From Dysidea avara (Eukaryota > Porifera > Demospongiae > Dictyoceratida > Dysideidae), in NCBI RefSeq assembly GCF_963678975.1, contig NC_089277.1, positions 24,502,672 to 24,566,671 on the forward strand: a stretch of 64,000 bases of DNA, written 5' to 3'. This document shows, one piece after another, positions 56,720 through 64,000 of this stretch (position 1 is its first letter; each line of letters begins with the position of its first letter). Under the pieces are notes generated by a model. The model saw nothing but the letters and a program-made list of their open reading frames with translations, did no database searches and was not told where the DNA came from. The position numbers were made by a program, and so were the translations under genes.

Positions 56720-58500
56720 CCCGTCTTTATTCAGTATTGGAACAACTATTTAAAAAAACTTATAACGAGACAAAACAAACCTCAAATCTATAAATTACTC
56801 TAATGTTATTCACTATTGGGGCTGTGGTCTGTTTTTGTTTGAGCCAAGGTAGAATATTTGGACTATTAGTTCCAACACCTAAACATAGACGGAATAAATA
56901 CAGTCAGTATTTGCGTATGAATTATGCTGTGGTTGTACTGAAATTATACGATTGTCCATTCGATTGTCCATACCACATAAGCTATAAAGCCTGATCCAGC
57001 TGAGCAGCCCAGATATTATGAAGATTGAAGAAATTACTTTTTAGTGTTAGACAGTGTATTCAGAATCCATACAGATGTCTGTATTTTATCTATGTATTTT
57101 AGTGAAAGGTATGTATACACACCATGGCCAGACATAGACAGTCAGTAGTGGGCCTGGGAAAATACATATAAGTGTCTAACTAGACACCTTTTAATGAACT
57201 ATTATACTCATTATATGCACTGAAAGCAATTGTCCCAATTAAGGTAAAGCAAGTTCACATCACTACCAAAGAAGTACAGTAATCCATAAAATGCCCATGA
57301 CTTTTCCATGAAAAGTTAAATCACCCCCATGGAATTTATGTACCATGAAAGTCATTTCATGGTATGCCATGGGTTGTTTCATGGCCATGAAATGCCTAAA
57401 ATATGTACATCAGAATTTCATAACATTTTCATGCACTGTAGCTATACAGCTCAGGTTTCATGGGTACAGTACCAATGAAAAGTTTAAATTAAAACCATGG
57501 GGATTTTAATAAGTATTCCGTGGTTCATGGCAATTTCATATGCTATATCTGGTAGTGCATGAATCCTTCCTCCTCCTTAACAACTACCAAGAACTTCAAA
57601 AAGTTCTATATGATTTTTCCTATTTACTTACTGTATTACTAAAATTTTTGATGTTGCTAGTTGAAGAATGTAGCAGTTAGTTATAGTTAGTTTACTGAGA
57701 AAACTGATGTTGTGGAATATGTGTATAGCAGTGTACATGTATGTTTGAATGACAGGATACTATCTTTTAAAGAGAATCATTCTAAAAGGAAATTAAAATT
57801 CATATTTGTACATTGTGTGTACACTTTAATTACAAACAGGATATATAAACACAGACATTCAATGTTTAAAATCTCTGACATGTACTTTGGCATAATAGTT
57901 CCTCATCCAAACATTGTTACCATTCAAATGGTATTGCTATGCTTGATCACTGACCATAGCTTTCCAAGACAGACACCACAAAGTGTTCAACAATTACTAG
58001 TTTAGAGAGCAATGCCATAAAAAGATAGCTACACTACTCAGAATCATTGCTTATATACTCTAAGACCAGCTATTTCTTTATATAAAAAATAAATGTTATG
58101 GACAACTGATGTTACAATATAATGCTACATCTTGTTTTGAGTGAAAGTATTACACAACATATGTACAAAGATAAAATTGTGAATGTTGCCAGCTACAGTA
58201 TGTACAAAACATGACCAGTATACAGTAGAATCTCTCCATAACAAACACCAGATACAGGACGTGTATTTAGACCTATTTTGCTAGTTTTTCTCTTGTATAA
58301 GGGCCAAACTCAAGATATTTGTTCTTGTAATGGAGGTTTGTTTACTCTGTACTAGAGAGGTATACTTATAGCTTTATGGTAGTGAATAGTTGAAATGCAT
58401 TGACCACATCAACCTAACCCATTACAATTATATTGATCCTGATTTAAGTTGTTACATGTATAGTGGGGCCAATGTAATCCACGTGTAATTTGTGACATGT
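56720..58500. other. Intergenic; CATGG-rich inverted-repeat stretch
   Basis: No gene recognised. Bases 57285-57545 are crowded with CCATGA/TCATGG words that pair with each other imperfectly, perhaps an old hairpin element. Related words occur at 26953-27090. Confidence 0.4.
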
Positions 58501-58519
58501 AGTAACAATGCAAATTATT

Positions 58520-60700
58520 GTAACACCTGCTATCTAGTGTACGCAACCTAGCAACAACTATACTAGCTAAATATACTGCATATAAAATAATAATTAATTT
58601 CAGACATAATACCATACCTGTTTCACTGCCCATACAAAGTCTCAATAGTAGCAGTGAAATTTATCCCGTATTTCACTGGTAGCAGTGAAAAAGTTGTAAT
58701 TGCAATTTCATTGGCTAGAATTTATGTTAACAATGTAGCGCCAATTAGTGTTTACGCGTGTTTAGTACATAGTGACAAATTGCGTACATAGCAACGCTAA
58801 TGCACAGCATGCGTATATGCAGCGAGTATGGTATTAACTGGGAATAGCATGGGTAGCAGTGAAATTTGGGATAAATACCACGAGTGTTGTATTGGAAATT
58901 TACCATTTTCAATACAACAAGAGTGGTATTTATCCCAAAATTTCACAGCTACCCATGCTATTACTAGTACTAATTAAACCTGTAGTCATGGTTACTTGTT
59001 GAGTAAAGTAAGCATGCACGAAACATATGCATGGTACCATTATCTAAATGACCATGTACCTACATACATAGCGTGTATTATACACTGTACATTGTGTGAT
59101 GTCTGTTTTGATTAGTTTGATTAGGTCATTTTTCTCTGCTGCTACATGTGGTACTAAGTGATGGCATCCAAGGCATTTTGATTGTGTGTGTGTGCGCGGG
59201 TACTGGTATTATGATTTAGCACCTGTTTCATGATATAGACACCTCATCTTGAAACCATCCTGTAGTTACACAGTGTGGGAGGCTCATCAGAATCTATCCT
59301 GATTGACAATGTTTTCACCTGACGGGTATTCGCAAACTAGAAATCACTATATATGTATAGCTAACAGCTGCAAACATCAGACTCATACAGATAGATCACA
59401 GGTCTATTATTTTAATGTACCTATAATTGGTAGATGGCAGAGTGGATGGTGTACGCAGTAGAGAGTGCCTTAAATGTACCTATCATATGCACAAATACAA
59501 TAGTTCTTAGATGAAATACATTTGGTGTGGGTGTAGAAGATAAACCAACTTTAGACATGTACCAACCTGTTTACTGTATATATTCTATATAATTATCATA
59601 TCTGGTGAATTTAAATCAATAATTCAACATGCAGCTGGGTGTATGATACGTCTATTTGTTTTTATGAGTTACTGTGCTGATACAAAGTTGCAATCTTGTA
59701 TGACGTATTTGTGTCAATGTCAACAGTTATATATCATAAAAAGGTTTGTGGGCAACATGTGTCCACAGGTCACTGAAGATGTACTGGTACACAAGCTTAT
59801 GACTTCATCTAGTGATTTCCTCAGTTATTCATTCCCCAATGTAGTGTACTGTAAAAGAATTTACTTTAACTTTATTCTTAATTACTAGGCAGACAGCACA
59901 GCTGGTTTGCCTAGGATGTTAAATCAACAATAGTGCAGTGCATGTTAAAAATATGGATGCTACAATTTACAATTACTTACTTGTTCAGTGTTGTTACGTA
60001 TGCTTTTCAGCTTGTGTACAGTGTACTGTGATTAGGAAATATTAAATAATAGAGCTCAGTGTGGTCACTGTGGTGGAATGGTGGTATGTATAGCTAGACT
60101 AGTATTAGCCATGCTGTGTATGCCTACAGGTGTAACCATTAATTGGTTTCCCAAATATTATACAGTAAATTCTTTATCATATGTCCTAATAACTTTTGTA
60201 CACTTGCAGATATCATCACAAAAAATTTTTAGCAGCACTTCTCTACACAATTATGCACCAGGATAGTAATATCAACAGGATGGCCACTGACTGATCTAAT
60301 TAGATTTGTGATGTGATTTAAAGTTGCATAATGGGTAAATCAATGTGTGAAATTTTATGCACACTGCTTATTTACAACTTTAGAATTTTGCTACAAAGCT
60401 ACATCATTTAGGCACAAGCAAAAAAATACTATTGTATGATGGATGAAATGCTGTCATGACATAGATGTGGGAATATACATAGATGGCTTGTTATAATAAG
60501 GAATTCTGTATTTCTAAAGTGGGCTTAGAGGTTATTGATCCAATAAAAACGTATAGCTGCATTTCCTTTCATCTAAAAATTATCAACTAAAAGTACAAAA
60601 AAAATGTATGGCAGAAACTATTTGTGCCAAAACCAAGGTATAAACACATGATAATTAAACCTTTTACATACACCTTCCTATTGTATCTTAGCAATGTGTA
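58520..60700. repeat. Segmental duplication block, diverged copy 4
   Basis: CTATCTAGTGTACGCAACCT and CAACAACTATAC (58527-58562), AATGTCAGACTCA (about 59367), GGGTAAATCAATGTG (60332) and GTGGGCTTAGAGGTTATTGA (about 60519) correspond to landmarks of the 32.3-35.7 and 46.4-50.6 kb blocks. It may flank a further gene copy beyond the window, or be a decayed one. Confidence 0.55.
58843..58962. repeat. Hairpin, arms ~55 bp
   Basis: AATAGCATGGGTAGCAGTGA through TTTGGGATAAATACCAC pairs with GTGGTATTTATCCCAAA through CTACCCATGCTATT, with a short AT-rich loop. Partial copies of the arm lie just upstream (58645-58690). Confidence 0.88.
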
Positions 60701-61536
60701 GCTGCTCAAATTGTATAGTGCATGCTACCCAGTGTGTTGCCACGCTGATTAATATGTTAAGTACATATTACTACTACACTGTACACTAAAAACAGTCAAG
60801 CTGTATTTCACCATTTAATATTGAAACACTGTGGTAGACATCACAAAAATATAATAAAAATGTGTAACATACATAACTTTAAAAGCATGTACTGTAACAT
60901 GCATAAGCAAACTAAAATTTAAAATAATAAAATGCATTGGCATTTTATTCTATTTATAGAACTTTGCGTGGGTGAGATCAAAGGAAAAAGTGCACTTTAA
61001 AGTTCATAAAGTATATTCTCAGCCGGCCAACAGTGCTTCATCAACCACAAAGAGTACTTTATTGTACCGCAAAGAGTGCACTCTTTGTGGGCAATAAAGC
61101 ACAGTTTCCGACGCTAATGGCCTGCGGGGTTCACGCCAGTATGACTAATCACCCAAGCCCGTGAAGGCTGATAGCCTCGCCGCGCTGAGTGATCAATCAC
61201 CCCAGCCAATACAAGTTTTACCACTGGATTGCTTTTATAGACATACCTAAATGCTTCAATGATGGGTGGGAGAAGGTAACGTTGCTGTTACGTTTGTTAA
61301 TGTAAACGGACAAGTCCTGTAGATATCACGAATAGAATCAATTGTGGGTTGCGAGCAAAACCTGCCAAAATACGCGATGAACGTCTACCATGCCAAACTA
61401 TGGTGAACTACGAGTGAGTTACTTTGTTAAACTAATTTGTGTGCATTCAGGCTGCTAATAATTCATACAATGCGTGTTAATTGCGAGTCCTAGTGTATGG
61501 TGAAGCTACACGACTAAAACGTTCCGTAAATCATTT

Positions 61537-61689
61537 AAAGCATAACTTGCTCGTGCTATATGAAAAATAAAGCACTCGGCGCTTGGCCTCGATGCTAATA
61601 AAGCACTCGGCTTCGCCTGGTGCTTTATTAGCATCTCGGCCGCGCGTCTCGTGCTTTATTTTTCATATAGCACTCGCGGCTATGCTTTA
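61537..61689. repeat. Hairpin, arms ~70 bp, GC-rich centre
   Basis: AAAGCATAACTTGCTCGTGC and TATATGAAAAATAAAGCACT pair with AGTGCTTTATTTTTCATATA-type sequence and GGCTATGCTTT. The centre repeats AAAGCACTCGG and CTCGGC.. words. It lies ~100 bp downstream of the stop codon of the probable exon at 61.78 kb. Confidence 0.85.
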
Positions 61690-61782
61690 ACATATATTAC
61701 TTAAAGAGATTCTTTTGCACCACTGATCACCGGCTCTTTCACATTATCATATGTGACAAACTCAAGAGTCTCAACAAACTGA

Positions 61783-62097
61783 TCATCTTTTTGTCAGGGA
61801 TTGATCATCAACATCACCACCAACAAGATCATTCATTTTACTACAGATCAGCCTATCATCATCAACATTGTCATTGATGGATGGATCATCATCAACAATA
61901 ATATCGTCACTGAGTTCTACAGCTTTGTGTTCTGGAGAACAACACCTCCACTCACAGAATAGTGAGTACCCATAGCTGTACCAGTAGCCAATACTGAACA
62001 CTGGCTCATCTGCACCTCCTTCAGGTGCCACTGCCACATTGTTCATGACTAGACCAGTTAAAATGATCACCAATCCTCCAATGTAGAATATTGAGAA
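61783..62097 (-). CDS. Probable last exon of a membrane protein
   Basis: On the minus strand a frame of 104 codons plus stop follows a good acceptor (CTTTTCCATGTGCAG, just before 62097). It begins FSIFYIGGLVIILTGLVMNN (a membrane helix), then a short extracellular-like part, FSIGYWYSYGYSLFCEWRCC, and a long acidic tail (DDIIVDDDPSINDNVDDD). The second hydrophobic/aromatic part followed by cysteines is faintly like the fourth helix of claudin/PMP22-type four-helix proteins, but I do not assign a family. Upstream exons were not found in 62.1-64 kb and may be outside the window. Confidence 0.45.
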   Translation of the reverse strand, partial: FSIFYIGGLVIILTGLVMNNVAVAPEGGADEPVFSIGYWYSYGYSLFCEWRCCSPEHKAVELSDDIIVDDDPSINDNVDDDRLICSKMNDLVGGDVDDQSLTKR

Positions 62098-62502
62098 CTG
62101 CACATGGAAAAGAAAGTCATATAAATACCTGTACATATATATAATACATGCTACTGTAGTATATAAATTTACTGGTAAAGTGAGTAGCAAAATGTATAAA
62201 TATTTATCATACAAAACTCCTCACCAGTGCATGTTGTTGCATGGAGTTATACAGTAGTGGCAAAGTGTACATGTTTTCGTACAATAATGTTCACTACTAT
62301 TGATGTTGTAGATTTGAACTACATACATTATGGTAACAGTATATTATGTTTTACTCAAGATACGCACTAATGGCATACAATTTTGGTGGTAGTAAATTAT
62401 CTATTGTGGGACATTAGATTAGGTGATTTTTTCTCAAAATACTGAGCTTGATATTAAGGTTCTTCACACTTGCTCACATTTATGTAAAAGTATGATACCC
62501 AT

Positions 62503-62890
62503 ATGTGACTGGATATTCAAAAACCCATGCATGCATTTTTTGAATTCCTGATTATCATAATCTACATACTTAGCCAAGTGCATGTTCTGGCAAAGTTTCA
62601 ACCTCATAACTTAGGGAGTTACAGTCCTACAAAGTAGCAACAACAGAAAGACTGATTTGTGCATCAAGTATAGGGAAAATAAACTGCAGGCGTTTACTAA
62701 AATGGTTGCAACTTATGAGTAAAATGACATTATGGAGTTGAAATTTTCACTATCGTGTTCACCATGAGTAGGGAAATCAATTACTGGGTCCTTGTATCAC
62801 CTTTCTTTACTACATACAAAGGAAAAATTAGTAAAGAAAACTTGATCATGTGCTATCGTTTCAATGTGACACAAAACAATGACCATAACT
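62503..62890. repeat. TIR-family repeat, direct copy 1
   Basis: Starts TGTGACTGGATATTCAAAAA. Interior words CTAAAATGGTTGCAACTTAT and GGGAAATCAATTACTGGGT recur in direct order in 63433-63790. No matching right terminus was found. Confidence 0.6.
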
Positions 62891-63031
62891 TCTGTATCCT
62901 TGAGTATACTTTATCTTTATCATTGTTACTGAGCAGACAGCTCAGCTGATATGCTCAGGAAAAGAAAAGAAGGAAATCACAAAATGAATTTAGCTACGTA
63001 GTTACAAAAATTACAGTTATCAAGTTCCATA

Positions 63032-63330
63032 CTATGTTTGCAGTTCTGCTGAAAAAGAGTCAATTTTGTTGCACTCAATTATGGTAGATGGTAAGTTGTT
63101 CCAATCCTTAATTGATCTGGAGAAAAAACTCCTTTGGTGTGAATAGGTGGATGAGTTTGGTAGAATGAAATGATGAGAGTGATATAGTCTGGTGGATTTT
63201 TTCATTGACCACAAGATCCACTAGTTTGGTGGATCTTATACTGCAATTTGTGGGGCTGTATAACTCCAAAGTTATGGGCATATGAGGCAGAAACTTTGCC
63301 AGATCATACACTTGCCTAAGTGGATTATAA
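63032..63330 (-). mobile_element. LINE C-terminal remnant
   Basis: The minus strand reads STYSHQRSFFSRSIKDWNNL then PSTIIECNKIDSFSAELQT, the typical last ~40 residues of CR1/L2-like LINE polyproteins. The preceding part (LVDLVVNEKIHQTISL region) is in another frame. Confidence 0.72.
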
Positions 63331-63432
63331 ATATTTAATAATAATCAAGAATTTGAAAATGCGTGATTATGTCAGGTTTCGCAGATATATCAGTATATCA
63401 CATATCAGTCCATGAATTCAATATAATTATGT

Positions 63433-63790
63433 GACCGGATCTGCAAAATCCGATACAATCGCACAAGCCAAGAAAGGGCCTAACAATAAATCTCTATATA
63501 TCATCTTATTTTCCTACTCAAAAAGGCACTTGAAAATCTTTGTTCATTAGCAACAACAGAAAAATCAATTTGTACAGCAAGTGTAGGGAAAATAAATTAC
63601 AGGTGCTTACTAAAATGGTTGTAACTTGTGAATGCAGTGACATACAGAGTTGAAACTTGTACCATTGTATTCACCCTAAATAGGGAAATCAATTGCTGGG
63701 TAAGTTTTCCTTGTATCTTCTTTCTTCACTACATACAGTACAAAGGCGAATTCAGTGAAGAAAGATTAATTGTGTATTACACTTCGACTG
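63433..63790. repeat. TIR-family repeat, direct copy 2
   Basis: Starts TGTGACCGGATCTGCAAAAT. Contains CTAAAATGGTTGTAACTTGT and GGGAAATCAATTGCTGGGT as in copy 1. The LINE remnant lies between the two copies. Confidence 0.6.
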
Positions 63791-64000
63791 GATATACATA
63801 ACTTACATATCCTTTGTCTAATGCAATGAAACAATAAAAATTGAACTCTTCTTGAGTAGACAAATAAAATGATACCCAATTTTTAATTGTTAGACCCTTT
63901 CTTCACTAAGAACAAGCATTCAAAAAAAATCACAGAACCGTTTAATATATCCAAGTATGTCACCCATTGTAATCAATGCTTTATACTGTAAAATTTAGGC

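Noticed and set aside
58224..58362. Third pogo-like element (ACAGTAGAATCTCTCC end)
   Set aside because: The left end resembles a pogo terminus, but the supposed right end (around CTAGAGAGGT) pairs only over a few bases.

Overview
The window is AT-rich eukaryotic DNA from an animal, most likely a demosponge. The evidence: genes with short introns and GT-AG splice sites on the minus strand, secreted thrombospondin-type-1/ADAMTS-like proteins, two very large multi-pass membrane proteins of a type I associate with expanded sponge families (recalled, not searched), and a landscape dominated by short non-autonomous DNA transposons, LINE, gypsy and BEL/Pao fragments, tRNA-derived SINEs and microsatellites. 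There are no bacterial-style operons, CRISPR arrays or intact RNA genes.

Layout. 1-628: the 3' end of a sulfotransferase gene, cut by the window edge and carrying an apparent one-base frameshift. 0.6-9.3 kb: repeats (terminal-inverted-repeat elements, a perfect 50-bp palindrome, a CpG-rich repeat) plus one weak orphan membrane-protein exon. 9.34-13.5 kb: a 4.2-kb satellite of ~31-bp monomers with a ~277-bp higher-order repeat. 13.73-14.06 kb: a long hairpin MITE. 14.7-18.5 and 22.8-26.4 kb: two tandem, same-strand paralogues (about 1270 and 1180 aa) encoded in one long exon each, with a secreted beta-helix-like ectodomain, a Cys-rich stalk and a C-terminal block of 7-8 membrane helices. LINE remnants lie between them. 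26.4-38 kb: nested MITEs and fragments of gypsy, BEL/Pao, LINE and SINE elements.

38.16-40.42 and 54.35-56.46 kb (minus strand): two paralogous eight-exon genes for ~398-aa secreted ADAMTS-like proteins (TSP1, Cys-rich module, further TSP1 repeats, PLAC-like C-terminus, no protease domain). All exon lengths and phases match, except one extra codon in the last exon of the second copy, and both have a TATA box about 70 bp upstream of the ATG. They belong to a segmental duplication whose flanking blocks recur around 32-36, 41-44, 46-50.6 and 58.5-60.7 kb. Comparing copies reveals empty insertion sites, a small inversion beside gene A and target-site duplications for several mobile elements. 56.5-64 kb is mostly repeats and large hairpins, with a probable last exon of a membrane protein at 61.78-62.10 kb and a LINE end at 63.0-63.3 kb.

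The most unusual signal outside the genes is a short near-palindrome, CTCTAATAGAG, followed by CAGTCA and preceded by a conserved ~10-bp flank. It recurs in tandem clusters (period about 18-25 bp) and sits inside at least five DNA transposons with unrelated termini. Splice structures were worked out by eye; identities are estimates and no database search was possible.
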